Below are positions 9,106 to 18,907 of a stretch of 39,027 bases of DNA, one piece after another. Made by a program: the position numbers and the translations under genes. The stretch lies in the NCBI GenBank assembly GCA_947259785.1, contig CAMYNQ010000011.1, positions 1 to 39,027 of the forward strand, read 5' to 3'. This DNA is from an uncultured Chromatiaceae bacterium (GTDB lineage: Bacteria > Pseudomonadota > Gammaproteobacteria > Tenderiales > Tenderiaceae). The notes under the pieces are model-generated. The model was not told the DNA's origin, ran no database searches, and saw only the letters and a list, made by a program, of their open reading frames with translations. The stretch's first letter is position 1. Every line of letters begins with the position of its first letter.

Positions 9106-9895
9106 AAGCACGCTAAAACGATATTTTCGTGAAGGGGCCTTGCCATCGGCTGATCAGTTCGGTGACATGATCGACTCTTCGCTCAATACTATTGATGAAG
9201 GCTTTGATCGTTCACAGGAAAATGGTTTTGAAATTTCATTGCTGGGCGAACACGACAAGCTGATCAGTTTTTTCAGAGATTCGGCGGAAAAGCAGCCCGT
9301 TTGGTCGGTGAGTTATGACAAGCGTCATGACAAACTCAGGTTCATTAAACCAGACGAAACTAAGGCGACATTGGCACTGGCCCCTGGCGGTCGGGTCGGA
9401 GTCAATCGGGATGATCCACAGTGGACGCTGGACGTTAACGGTGTGCTTGCTGCGCAAGGTCGTATCGGCGCCAACCCAACCGGTCAAATCAGCGTCCCTG
9501 CTGATAGTCATTGGCATAACATCAGTGGCCCGTTGCGTGGTTGCCAGGCCTTCGAGGTGATGGCAGGTGTTGGTAGCAAGGGCACGGGTAAGTATGCCCT
9601 CATGAAGGCGGTGGCGCTCAATACTTTCAATCCTCGCGGCCTGCTGTTTAATTTTTTCAATCTGAAAAAGAGAATCAAATACCATCAGGCCTATTATCTG
9701 TCGCGTAGCAACCGGATAAAACTGCGCTGGCAGGGCGAAGGTGATGAATACTATCTGCAGATGCGCAGCAACTGTGACTATGGCGCTGGAGTGAAAATTC
9801 GTTATTACCTCACCCACCTCTGGTTTGATCAGGATATGAGCGAATCCTGGTCGTTGCCGGACAACAACCAAGCTGATAGCGGCCAAGGCGATTAA
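9089..9895 (+). CDS. eCIS fibre-like protein between the two baseplate wedge genes
   Basis: A 268-residue protein from the ATG at 9089; a GTG at 9074 in frame would add five residues. I prefer 9089 because GGAAAC precedes it and because proteins of this type begin 'KKNR.TLK.YF..GALP'. Residues 4-36 are that conserved head (LKRYFREGALPSADQFGDMI). Around residue 110 there is the GVN..PQWTLDVNGVL pattern, close to the 'G(I/V)GT..P...LDV.G' repeat seen in phage and adhesin fibres. The C-terminal half has a CQAFEVMAGVG segment and many aromatic strands. I infer a short fibre or fibre-attachment protein; target recognition is not shown. It overlaps the end of the baseplate-J gene and ends 2 bases before the next start. 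Confidence 0.75.
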   Translation: MAKKNRSTLKRYFREGALPSADQFGDMIDSSLNTIDEGFDRSQENGFEISLLGEHDKLISFFRDSAEKQPVWSVSYDKRHDKLRFIKPDETKATLALAPGGRVGVNRDDPQWTLDVNGVLAAQGRIGANPTGQISVPADSHWHNISGPLRGCQAFEVMAGVGSKGTGKYALMKAVALNTFNPRGLLFNFFNLKKRIKYHQAYYLSRSNRIKLRWQGEGDEYYLQMRSNCDYGAGVKIRYYLTHLWFDQDMSESWSLPDNNQADSGQGD

Positions 9896-9897
9896 TC

Positions 9898-12384
9898 ATG
9901 TCTGAGGCAGTCTTCATAAAACGACGCGAGCGTCAGCAGCTGGAAGGCGGCTTTGACAGCTTGCGGCGTGAAGGCATTAAGTTGGCCCAGCAGTTGTCGG
10001 GCCAGCAGTGGACTGATTACAACCTGCATGATCCCGGTGTCACTATCCTGGAACAGCTCATCTATGCTATTACCGATCTTATCTATCGCACTGATTTTTC
10101 TGTTGAGGATTTCCTGGTCAACGAGGCCGGTGAGATTGATTTCGAGCAGCAGGTTTTGCATCGTCCCGAGCAGATCTTTTCTTGCCGGCCGACGACCTTG
10201 CTGGATTATCGCAAGGCCATACTCAATGAATTTAGTGAACTCGATAATGTCTGGCTGATTCCGTTGGATGCTAAAAAGCCGCAGGACTGTGCAGCTGGTC
10301 TTTATCGCATTGCACTTAAATTCGAACCGGGTCTTGCTGGGCCGGAAAAAACTGCGGTAGAGGAAAAGGTGCGCCGCTTTTATCATCGCAACCGCAACCT
10401 AAGTGAGGACATCACCGGCATCAGTGTCGTAGACGGGGTGGACTACGAGTTGTGTGCCGAGATTGAGGTTGGCAGCAAGCGGCGGCCGGTGGATATCCTG
10501 GCCGAAATCTATTTTGGGTGTTCCAGGCGTATTGCCGGCGGCATTTCCCTGTATGGCTATGACCAGTTCATTGATGAAGGACAGGGTCTGGATGAACTGT
10601 TTTCAGGCCCATTCACCAATCACGGCGTGTTCAAAGATGAGGAGTTCGGCGGCAACCAAGTCGAGTTTATGCTCTCCAGTCTCTATTCGGCAATCAACTC
10701 GCTTGAGGGCGTTGACCATGTCAGAGAGGTCTACCTGGAAAGGGATGGCGAGCGGTTCTATGACATGATTGAAAGTGACAGCCCGGAGACGGCCTTCAAC
10801 CTTGTCACTCCTGGGCATGATAATCAAATCAAAGTTGTCCTGACCACCAATGGCCGGGTATTGTCGGTGTCGGTAGATGAGCTACGCGCCAAATTTGATG
10901 AGTTAAATTTCAGGTATCACTCAATACGCTGCCACAGCCAGGATATGTCGCAGCTGTATGACCTGCCTGAGGGGATTGCGCGGCCCTTGAGTGAATATGT
11001 CTCGATCCAAGAACAGTTTCCCAACAACTACGGTATCAATACATATGGTGTGCCAGAGTCGGCTGCGCCCGAAGTCAAGGCAAGGGCAAAACAACTTAAG
11101 GCGTACCTGTTGTTGTTTGAGCAGATCATGGCCAATTATCTCGCTAACCTGGGCTCCATCAGAACGCTGTTTTCCATCGACAGTCAACAGCGTAGCTCCT
11201 ATGCAGTCATGCCGTTAAGTGAACAGCAGATTGCCGGATTGGGGGCGGTCTATCCAGATGAGCCGGCCAAGGCGCTCAATAACATCATGGCGAAGTTCGA
11301 TGACTTTAACGAACGTAAAAGTCGGCTGCTTGATTATCTGCTGGCTATGTACGGTGAAACCTTTTCCCAGCATTCGCTGCGTCACTTCAATGACTACTAC
11401 AGCATTGATGAAGTGGAGCAGGTCATCGTCAATAACAAGATCGAGTTTCTCCAGTCCATCATCGAGTTGGGCCGCGACCGGGTGGGGGCTGCTGATTACA
11501 ATGGTGGCTCATGGGCGCTGCGGGCAGGTTCCGGTTTGCAGCAGCGGGTCAGTATCCTGTTGGGCTTCAAAAATCATACGCCACGCTCATTGAGCATGGC
11601 TATTCTCAAACAAGGTTTGAAGCTAGCCCGCCATCAGGTCTATGAACAGCTTAAGGCAGATAGCCCCGAGCTTGAGTTCATTGATACGGCCAGGCTTGAA
11701 CAGGCTGGTTTTGAAACTGTACCGGCACTGCCCTTGGATGAGCTCTCTTTAAGCACTGAAATCCGTTCGCAAATTGAAGAGACTATCCCGCTTAAAAACA
11801 ACCTGCTTAGTGATGAGCTGTTACGTGGTGGTATCTATCTGGATAGGTACAGGATAGGTAGCCTGACATCAGAGCAGGGTTATCAGCTGACATTCCAGAC
11901 CAGTGAAAAGCGTGACTGGTACCTGGGTACCTACGGCGGCCAAGAAGAGGGCATCAGTGCGGCGAATGCCTTGCAGCGTTTTCTGATTGGCCTCAATGTT
12001 GAAAGTGAGGGCTTGCACATCATAGAACATCTGTTGTTGCGACCGCTAGAAAAAGAGAAACACGTTGGTGTCAGCTTGCCTCAGGGGGAGGATTTTTATT
12101 CATTCAGGGTCAGTGTCGTTTTTCCTGCCTGGACGTCGCGTTGCCACAACCCACAGTTTCGTAATCTGGCCGAGGAGACGGTGCGTATCAATGCCCCTGC
12201 CCATGTTTGTCCAGAATTTTTCTGGCTCGACTTCCACAAAATGTACGAATTTGAAATGCTCTATGAAAAGTGGATGTCATTGAAGAGCAGACGTTCGCCT
12301 GATGTGGACGAACTCAACTACGCAGCCATGAAGCTAATCGCATTTCTGCTCGAAAACCATGAACACAAGGAGGTGGGACAATAA
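9898..12384 (+). CDS. second baseplate wedge protein (Afp12/Pvc12-like)
   Basis: An 828-residue protein whose start follows the preceding stop by two bases. The N-terminal region contains YNLHDPGVTILEQLIYAITD (about residues 41-60) and IYRTDFSVEDFL, a combination characteristic of Afp12-type gp6-like wedge proteins ('HDPG.T.LE.L.YA.TDL.YRT'). The middle is alpha/beta with no recognised enzymatic motif. Near the C-terminus, LHIIEHLLLRPL and SVVFPAWTSRCHNPQFR are also family-typical. In the particle it pairs with the Afp11-like protein to build the baseplate ring. The stop codon lies downstream of an ATG (12359) that is too early for the next gene, so the two genes nearly touch. Confidence 0.9.
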   Translation: MSEAVFIKRRERQQLEGGFDSLRREGIKLAQQLSGQQWTDYNLHDPGVTILEQLIYAITDLIYRTDFSVEDFLVNEAGEIDFEQQVLHRPEQIFSCRPTTLLDYRKAILNEFSELDNVWLIPLDAKKPQDCAAGLYRIALKFEPGLAGPEKTAVEEKVRRFYHRNRNLSEDITGISVVDGVDYELCAEIEVGSKRRPVDILAEIYFGCSRRIAGGISLYGYDQFIDEGQGLDELFSGPFTNHGVFKDEEFGGNQVEFMLSSLYSAINSLEGVDHVREVYLERDGERFYDMIESDSPETAFNLVTPGHDNQIKVVLTTNGRVLSVSVDELRAKFDELNFRYHSIRCHSQDMSQLYDLPEGIARPLSEYVSIQEQFPNNYGINTYGVPESAAPEVKARAKQLKAYLLLFEQIMANYLANLGSIRTLFSIDSQQRSSYAVMPLSEQQIAGLGAVYPDEPAKALNNIMAKFDDFNERKSRLLDYLLAMYGETFSQHSLRHFNDYYSIDEVEQVIVNNKIEFLQSIIELGRDRVGAADYNGGSWALRAGSGLQQRVSILLGFKNHTPRSLSMAILKQGLKLARHQVYEQLKADSPELEFIDTARLEQAGFETVPALPLDELSLSTEIRSQIEETIPLKNNLLSDELLRGGIYLDRYRIGSLTSEQGYQLTFQTSEKRDWYLGTYGGQEEGISAANALQRFLIGLNVESEGLHIIEHLLLRPLEKEKHVGVSLPQGEDFYSFRVSVVFPAWTSRCHNPQFRNLAEETVRINAPAHVCPEFFWLDFHKMYEFEMLYEKWMSLKSRRSPDVDELNYAAMKLIAFLLENHEHKEVGQ

Positions 12385-12394
12385 TCCCACTGAT

Positions 12395-15300
12395 ATGAAT
12401 AATCGTCATCTCATCGACAGCGCCGTTTTTGATATTGGCTTCAGTTCTGAAGAGACCGCCTTTGAGTTGCAGTCGGAACTGAATGGTTTTATCAATCAGG
12501 AGTTGTTGACGGTGGTGGCGGAGGTGTTTGATGCATCATCACTCGACAATACGGTGCTGCGACTACCAGTGATCGAGCTGGATCTCGGTGCCGTTCCCTA
12601 TACAAATTACCGCGATGAGCTGCCACGACGTTTAAGAGAAAAACTTGCCGAACTGCTGGTTGGGGTTCGTCAGTCGATTGGAACTAAGGCAATCGCATCC
12701 AACCAGGTTTTAGATAGACGCAGATCCCGGCGTGAATTGGTCGAATATTTTCTCTTGCATGGTCACCTGCCGTGGCATGCAAGTCTGGCTCAGGGCGAGA
12801 CGATTGAAAAGCTGCTGATGCAGCAACTTGCTTCAGAGCCCCAGGCCTTGAGTTTGTTTTTACGCTCGACAGTAGATAAACAGCTTGTCATCGACAGACT
12901 GGTGGCCCAGTTTCATCAGGATATCGTCGACCGGGTTGCGCAACTGTTGGTGCCTGATCATGCAGGTCGGATTAAATCGCTTGCCGAAACGTTTTTAATA
13001 CTGTGGCGACAATATGAGTTCTTTTCTACTAAGCGGATGCATGTAAGTGAGTTAGGAGGCTCGCTCTGGTCGAAGCTGATTCTTGTGCTGCTTAGCAAGG
13101 GCAGTCGTCAACTCAATGTAGAACAGCTGTTTGAGCGGGCATTAATGATGCTGTTGCCTGAGTTGTCAGCGGATTTTATGCCACTGCTTAATCAGTTGAA
13201 AAAGCTTAGCAATAATAACGTCGACAAGACTGGGCTTAAGTCTATTTTGTTGCAGCTGACAGAGAAGCAATCAACTGTTGGCGACTTTGAAGCGGAGGTT
13301 GCTGCTAGCATCAATGATAAATCAAAATTAGATGACGAGATCCACCTGACACGACTGCGCCAACACTTGGTCGAGGCAATGATCTCAGGTGACTTTTCAA
13401 ACATCAAAGCGTTTTGGGCAGAGTTGCTGAGTGGTCATGCCACGCTATTGGAAGAAACATTGCGTCATTATGGCCAGCAGGCACAGTACAGAAAGCGGAT
13501 CGCCTATGGCTTTCCCGAATCTGTGTTGCAGCAACTGTTGCAGTTGATAGAGCCAGTAGAGAGTGGTTTTATCATTAAGGTGTTAGATCAGTCGGCATTG
13601 TTCCAACCGCGGGGTGATGGGGCTGTGTCTGCATTGGCGCCAGCCCAGAATCAGATCCGAAAACAGTTGTGGCAGTTTAGCCTGGGTTATTTGTTGCTCG
13701 AACGGGGTAGTCGCTTCAATAAAAAGTCCTATCTCAGCAGTTTTCTGCGGCAGATGGCCATGGCCAATAATTTGAGCCATGCAGAAATGTTGCTAGGACT
13801 GACTGGACAAGTTGCTGGTTTGTCCAGCTCAAACGCGACGACCAGACAGCTGCTGCAATTACTGACTGAGCTGGGGCAGGAACTCAACAGCAATGAGCAT
13901 GAGTTGAAGGAGCAGGTCAAAATCCAGCAGCGCGGCTATGAAGCTTATGAAAAACTGGTTCTTGCCTTGTGTCAGGGTGGTGATGCTGACCAGGCTGATT
14001 TGATCAAGGCGGTCACTGAGCTGGAACATCGGTCTGCTTGGTTACTGATGCGTTTTCTGCGTGAGCTGCAATGCGGCAGGTTTGAGCGCGGGATTTTTAC
14101 AGCTGGATTATCGGCCGCACAACTGCGCCATTTGGTGCTTGCCTTTATTCGTATTAGCAATCAAGGCGAGACGTCCGCCTCGTCGGAGCTGATCAACGCT
14201 GTCGAGACATATTCGGGCCACAGCACTGATCTGAAGGTTTACTTTCTTCAAATACTAAATTGTTTGCTGCAAGGTGAATTGATCGATTTCGATGCCATTC
14301 TCGCTGGATCAGGTTCTGTGAACCTAGTTTCTGCGGTGGAAAATGAAGTGGTTCAGAAATCCTCGTCAAAGCAGCTCAAGCAACAAGTCTCAGTCATTGA
14401 TGGTGAACAAGGAGTGATTCAATATCTGCACAGTGATGATTCGCTGACAGACAGTGAAGCGACTTCTTTAATCAGGGGCTTCGAATGTCTGTTTGAACAG
14501 CATCCTCAATCATTGCGCCGAATCCTGACTGAGCTTATGACAGACAAGCGGATGATATTGCGCCTGGTGACTCTTCTACCTGAGCGATTACTTAGCCGTA
14601 GTTTGTCTTTCATGGAGGTGGTCGGTCTGCAACGATTGCAGCAGTATGCAGAGATCATTACCACGGCTTGCCACACGCATGAGTTGAAGATAGAACCTGG
14701 GCGTCTCAAAAAGCTCAAATGGCAGGTGATATTTGCTTATCTGAAAGACGTGGGGCCTTTCTTTAACGAAAAGCGATTTGTTGAATATTTCCTTGCTGGC
14801 CTGGCGACTGATCTAGTTGAGCCGTCTGATTCACAACGCTTCAACGTTGTTGTGTCGCAACAGCTGGTGGCCAATAGCCTGCCCTCTACTCGCGATATGA
14901 CGCAGAGGGTCGTGCAGTGGTTGGCTGAAACAACTGTCCAGCCAGTCCATCCCAAAACAGAAACAAGTGTTTTAGCATCAAAGCTAGAATCGCAATCTGA
15001 ATTTGAAGATCTGCCACTGGAGGATATTCATATCTCGAATGCCGGTATTGTGTTGGCGGCACCCTATTTGGCTCGTTTGTTTGAGATGCTCGGTTTGACC
15101 GAGAAATCCGCCTTCAAAGATAGTCAGGCTGCTGTGCGCGGCGTACACATGTTGCAGTTTCTGGTTGACGAGCACACTGATTGTCCTGAATACCAGTTGG
15201 TGCTGAATAAACTCCTCTGTGGGGTGAAGACGGGTAAACCCATCGCGCGCGAGGTCAGTTTAAGCCCTGCTGAAAAGCAACAGTTGGAAGGATTGCTGCG

Positions 15301-15520
15301 GGGGCTGATTCAGAACTGGAAAAGCCTGGGCAACACATCTGTTGCCGGCCTGCGCGAATCATTTTTGCAGCGCCAGGGCAGGTTGCAGCTCAGGGATGAT
15401 GCTTGGCACCTGCTGGTTGAGGCCAAACCCTTTGATATGTTACTGGACCAGATTCCATGGAGTTATTCGACGATTAAGTTTCCATGGATGGAACGGGTCA
15501 TTTATGTGGAGTGGCGCTGA
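12395..15520 (+). CDS. contractile injection system tape-measure protein (Afp14/Pvc14-like)
   Basis: A 1041-residue protein from the ATG at 12395. An in-frame ATG at 12359 overlaps the previous gene and adds an unlikely N-terminus that includes translated ribosome-site bases; AGGAGG at 12368 sits 21 bases from 12395, farther than usual, so the start is not settled. The protein begins NNRHLIDSAVFDIGF, then is mostly long Leu/Gln-rich helices. The C-terminal 180 residues are the conserved part: ISNAGIVLAAPYLARLFEML, WKSLGNTSVAGLRESFLQR and DMLLDQIPWSYSTIKFPWM. The tape measure sets tube length; its size suggests a fairly long particle. Internal position agrees with Afp14 just before the Afp15-like ATPase. 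Confidence 0.93.
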   Translation: MNNRHLIDSAVFDIGFSSEETAFELQSELNGFINQELLTVVAEVFDASSLDNTVLRLPVIELDLGAVPYTNYRDELPRRLREKLAELLVGVRQSIGTKAIASNQVLDRRRSRRELVEYFLLHGHLPWHASLAQGETIEKLLMQQLASEPQALSLFLRSTVDKQLVIDRLVAQFHQDIVDRVAQLLVPDHAGRIKSLAETFLILWRQYEFFSTKRMHVSELGGSLWSKLILVLLSKGSRQLNVEQLFERALMMLLPELSADFMPLLNQLKKLSNNNVDKTGLKSILLQLTEKQSTVGDFEAEVAASINDKSKLDDEIHLTRLRQHLVEAMISGDFSNIKAFWAELLSGHATLLEETLRHYGQQAQYRKRIAYGFPESVLQQLLQLIEPVESGFIIKVLDQSALFQPRGDGAVSALAPAQNQIRKQLWQFSLGYLLLERGSRFNKKSYLSSFLRQMAMANNLSHAEMLLGLTGQVAGLSSSNATTRQLLQLLTELGQELNSNEHELKEQVKIQQRGYEAYEKLVLALCQGGDADQADLIKAVTELEHRSAWLLMRFLRELQCGRFERGIFTAGLSAAQLRHLVLAFIRISNQGETSASSELINAVETYSGHSTDLKVYFLQILNCLLQGELIDFDAILAGSGSVNLVSAVENEVVQKSSSKQLKQQVSVIDGEQGVIQYLHSDDSLTDSEATSLIRGFECLFEQHPQSLRRILTELMTDKRMILRLVTLLPERLLSRSLSFMEVVGLQRLQQYAEIITTACHTHELKIEPGRLKKLKWQVIFAYLKDVGPFFNEKRFVEYFLAGLATDLVEPSDSQRFNVVVSQQLVANSLPSTRDMTQRVVQWLAETTVQPVHPKTETSVLASKLESQSEFEDLPLEDIHISNAGIVLAAPYLARLFEMLGLTEKSAFKDSQAAVRGVHMLQFLVDEHTDCPEYQLVLNKLLCGVKTGKPIAREVSLSPAEKQQLEGLLRGLIQNWKSLGNTSVAGLRESFLQRQGRLQLRDDAWHLLVEAKPFDMLLDQIPWSYSTIKFPWMERVIYVEWR

Positions 15521-15523
15521 AAC

Positions 15524-16885
15524 ATGAAGCTTAGTCGATTAAATGCGAGTAGCCTTGAGATCGAAATTTACTGGTTTACTCGTGTGTTGGATGCGCGTAT
15601 CAGTCTTTATTTTGGGCAGGCTTGTGAATGCGAGGACGTTCATGACATTAGTCCACCGGATTTATCTGCTAATGAGAATGGGGATGAATCTGAATATGCC
15701 CGGTTGGTGAAAAAATTTAGTATGGGCTTTGATGAGCGCATTGTTCTTATTCTGGCATTGATTCCTCATGTTCGACCTCAGACGCTGGATACTTTATTTA
15801 TTCGCAATAAAAATCTTGATCGTGGTTATACTGAATTTGGTGGCTGGAAAGGAAAAAATCATGGTGGTTTTTTACCGACGCCGGAAACAGCCTCATTTAT
15901 TTTGGCTGGCAATGATCTGGCCAAGCGTTTTGAAATTACGCGTCTGTTTGAGGCTGAACATTTTTTCATTAAAGCGGGTTTGCTGCGGTTGGATAGTCAA
16001 GGTGATGAACCCTTTTTCAGCGGCGCGCTTATGTTGTCTTATGAAACACTTTGTCGTTGTACATTAGGGGTATGTCATAAACCTGATTACAGTACCCACT
16101 TTCCAGCGACACGAATCACCACCAAATTAAGCTGGGATGACCTGGTGTTGGCGCCGCAAGTGTTGGCTGAAATCGAAAACTTAAAAACCTGGATCAAACA
16201 CTCAAACACCATTATGCAGGACTGGGGCTTGGATAAAAGCATTAAGCCTGGCTATCGCAGTCTTTTTTATGGACCGCCGGGGACTGGCAAAACTCTGACT
16301 GCGACCTTGATAGGGGCGGAATTGGGGCGAGACGTTTATCGCATAGATTTATCTATGGTGGTGTCAAAGTATATTGGGGAAACAGAAAAAAATCTGGCCA
16401 ATGTTTTTGACCAGGCTGAGAATAAAGACTGGATTTTGTTTTTCGATGAGGCTGATGCCTTGTTTGGTAAGCGCACCCAAACCGCTAGTTCCAACGATCG
16501 TTATGCCAATCAGGAGGTTTCCTATCTGTTACAGCGGGTGGAAGATTTCCCCGGTATTGTCATCCTCGCGACTAATATCAAGGCCAATATCGATGATGCC
16601 TTTGCGCGCCGTTTCCAGTCGTTGGTTTATTTCCCCGTACCGGATGCAACACAGCGCCAACGTTTATGGAGTAGCACCTTGAATGGTAAGGCCAGGCTGG
16701 ATGCGGGAGTGGATTTAAGCAGCCTTGCACATGATTATGTATTGACAGGCGGTGCGATTACCAATGTGGTTCGATATGGCGTCATCAATGCGTTACAAAT
16801 GAACCGTGACACAATATGCCGTGAAGATTTGGTCACTGGCGTGATAAAAGAACTGCGCAAAGAAGGGAAGACAATTCAGGCATGA
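15524..16885 (+). CDS. eCIS AAA+ ATPase (Afp15/Pvc15-like)
   Basis: A 453-residue ATPase. The first 230 residues are the family-specific N-domain. The AAA+ core follows: Walker A GPPGTGKT at residues 250-257, Walker B ILFFDEADALFG from 304, sensor-1 Asn at 351 (LATN) and an Arg-finger pair ARRF at 361-364. This protein is present in nearly every eCIS cluster but not in the particle of most; assembly and handling of the particle or its cargo are the roles usually suggested. It begins three bases after the tape-measure stop. Its own stop overlaps the next ATG in an ATGA tetranucleotide (16882-16885), so the next gene is translationally coupled to it. Confidence 0.95.
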   Translation: MKLSRLNASSLEIEIYWFTRVLDARISLYFGQACECEDVHDISPPDLSANENGDESEYARLVKKFSMGFDERIVLILALIPHVRPQTLDTLFIRNKNLDRGYTEFGGWKGKNHGGFLPTPETASFILAGNDLAKRFEITRLFEAEHFFIKAGLLRLDSQGDEPFFSGALMLSYETLCRCTLGVCHKPDYSTHFPATRITTKLSWDDLVLAPQVLAEIENLKTWIKHSNTIMQDWGLDKSIKPGYRSLFYGPPGTGKTLTATLIGAELGRDVYRIDLSMVVSKYIGETEKNLANVFDQAENKDWILFFDEADALFGKRTQTASSNDRYANQEVSYLLQRVEDFPGIVILATNIKANIDDAFARRFQSLVYFPVPDATQRQRLWSSTLNGKARLDAGVDLSSLAHDYVLTGGAITNVVRYGVINALQMNRDTICREDLVTGVIKELRKEGKTIQA

Positions 16886-18858
16886 AGAAGAGGTGGACAA
16901 GGATGTCGGCAGGATCAGTTTATGTCTATCGCTGGTTGTTTTTTGTTGTCATGATGTTTGGTACTGGCTTGGCCGTAGCTGAGGAAGTTGCCGATGCCTG
17001 CCAGCTGTCAGAAATTAAAAACGACTTCAAACAATATCTACTAAACACTGGTCGTGAGCAAGTCATCAGAATACAAGAGCAACTTAATGCTCATAATTAT
17101 GGGGCCATCGATACAGATGGTGTGTTGGGCCAGGATACGCGGTTAGCACTGCAAAAATTTTGTCAGGTAACACAGCCAAATGATGTGCAGGATGGCATTG
17201 CCAGAACTCTGATAAGGTTGCTTGAGCAGTCCAGTGTAGCAGGGTTGGCTAATGCCGAAACAATGACTGTGCCAGAACTGAAATCAGAACAGGAAATTCT
17301 ATCAGCACCATCAGTCTTTTATCGTTGGTCAACGCCTGAGGCTGCCGTTGATGACGAAGCTTCACAGGGGGAAATAAAGGCTGAACCTGATGACATAATT
17401 CCTGATGATGTTTTGGCGCAACTAGCTGCCATTGAGGGAATTGCCTACCCCAACCTGATGTTGTTTAACAAGGCTCTGGAAGCTTTGTTTATTGGCTCTG
17501 CCCCGGGCTATGAAGCTCACCTGGAGAAGAGTGTTGAACAGGCGCGTATAGAGCCAATAAAAAGCCTCAATAAAATTCAACTTAGTGCTGATGGTTGTGG
17601 TTGCTCTCGTGATTTTTCTAGTCTTGTTTATGGCTTCTATCCCTATTGGCTGCCCGCTAAAGATACTGTGCATAAGCTTGATTTCAGCCTTTTTGATCGC
17701 ATAGGTTTTTATTCTCTCTGGTTGAACCAGGAAGGAAAAATTCAAAATCCACTGCAGTGGAGCGATGAGTGGGACGCGGCTGCATTTATCAACAAGGCGC
17801 ACAAATATCTCGTTGATGTTGATGTAACTGTCTACGCTTCAGGTTGGCAGGCATGGTCCGACAAGGTGATGCAGGTTGCTGTCAATGCAACTGCGCAGGC
17901 AGTTAAACAGAGGTTTACATCTAAAGGAAAGGTGAAAACGGGCGGGGAAACGCCTATGTTTGACAGTTCTTCATCGGTTCAGGGCGATGGGGTGACGGTG
18001 GTGTTTGAGAAATACACTGGCGCCACAGAAAAGAGCCACAAAATCACTGATTTTATTAATGCATTATCTGAAAAATTGAATACCGATAAGCATGATTTCA
18101 AGATCAATATTATGCTTGATATGGACCTTGATGCGCTAAAGCATAAGATGGCATTCAGTGATCTTGAGGCCATCCTACTAGACAGTGATGCCGCACCAGC
18201 CAAGGTCGAGCATCTGTTTGTGTTTTTACAGGCGCCAACCACTGATGCCAAAAAGAATCTGCGGCGGATGATTGAAGATCAATTTCGTGGTGCGGATCGA
18301 AAACAGGTGTTAAGAAAAATAGTCCCTGTCATTTCAGCCGCAGGGCATGACAAGGATCCGCGCGGGGCCTACAGCCAGTTCACCGATGACCTTATCTATT
18401 TTCAGGACAACTTTGCGGGTGTCGGTCTGTGGCCTTTACCACTAGATAGTGATGTGGGTGTAGAGCCACTAAAAGCCAAGATTATTGAACTCTATACTGA
18501 TCCTAATGGCGAGAATCACATTAGTGGCTGGGTCGATCAGTTGGTTCCTGAACTGTGTCAGTTTGCCTGTCCCAACCGCTGGCTGTTTCGTCTTAGCTTT
18601 GACCTGTTGGTTGGATTGATCTTGGTATATGCGCTGCTTGCTATTTGGATATATAAGTTGCGTCGTATTTATAAACAATATTTTTGGTTCTTTTTGGCGG
18701 CGATTTCGGTCTCAGCTTTGATCTTTCTAATATCACTGGTGTGCGACCCTTTTTGGCGAGCGCGGGCTGATATCGTTCTGGTCGCATTGATATTGCTTAT
18801 CGTTGTGATAACGATTGGGCGCTATGTAAGCAAGGCGACCCGGCCACGACTACCATAA
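16882..18858 (+). CDS. exported peptidoglycan-binding/GH18-like membrane protein at end of eCIS operon
   Basis: A 658-residue protein whose ATG overlaps the ATPase stop. An N-terminal signal-like segment (residues 16-34, cleavage possible after AVA) is followed by a peptidoglycan-binding-1-like domain (about 60-117, with IRIQEQLNAHNYG and TDGVLGQDTRLALQKF). A GH18-like domain runs from VYGFYPYW (about 249) to VGLWPLPLD (about 522). Three membrane helices end the protein (about 570-591, 599-621, 629-648). The strand where GH18 enzymes have DxxDxDxE reads IMLDMDLD, with Asp in place of Glu and no leading Asp, so catalysis is doubtful. The domain set suggests a wall-contacting inner-membrane anchor, perhaps for docking or release of the particle; this is inference. 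It lies in the operon but has no Afp/PVC counterpart that I recognise. Confidence 0.8.
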   Translation: MKKRWTRMSAGSVYVYRWLFFVVMMFGTGLAVAEEVADACQLSEIKNDFKQYLLNTGREQVIRIQEQLNAHNYGAIDTDGVLGQDTRLALQKFCQVTQPNDVQDGIARTLIRLLEQSSVAGLANAETMTVPELKSEQEILSAPSVFYRWSTPEAAVDDEASQGEIKAEPDDIIPDDVLAQLAAIEGIAYPNLMLFNKALEALFIGSAPGYEAHLEKSVEQARIEPIKSLNKIQLSADGCGCSRDFSSLVYGFYPYWLPAKDTVHKLDFSLFDRIGFYSLWLNQEGKIQNPLQWSDEWDAAAFINKAHKYLVDVDVTVYASGWQAWSDKVMQVAVNATAQAVKQRFTSKGKVKTGGETPMFDSSSSVQGDGVTVVFEKYTGATEKSHKITDFINALSEKLNTDKHDFKINIMLDMDLDALKHKMAFSDLEAILLDSDAAPAKVEHLFVFLQAPTTDAKKNLRRMIEDQFRGADRKQVLRKIVPVISAAGHDKDPRGAYSQFTDDLIYFQDNFAGVGLWPLPLDSDVGVEPLKAKIIELYTDPNGENHISGWVDQLVPELCQFACPNRWLFRLSFDLLVGLILVYALLAIWIYKLRRIYKQYFWFFLAAISVSALIFLISLVCDPFWRARADIVLVALILLIVVITIGRYVSKATRPRLP

Positions 18859-18907
18859 TAGCTAATAAACGACTTAATGCTGAAAATTGAAAAAATGAGA
18901 CGCCGAG

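Noticed and set aside
16882-18858. Active chitinase for target attack
   Set aside because: The catalytic Glu of DxxDxDxE appears to be Asp and the first Asp is missing, and the protein is membrane-anchored. It is more likely a binding module.
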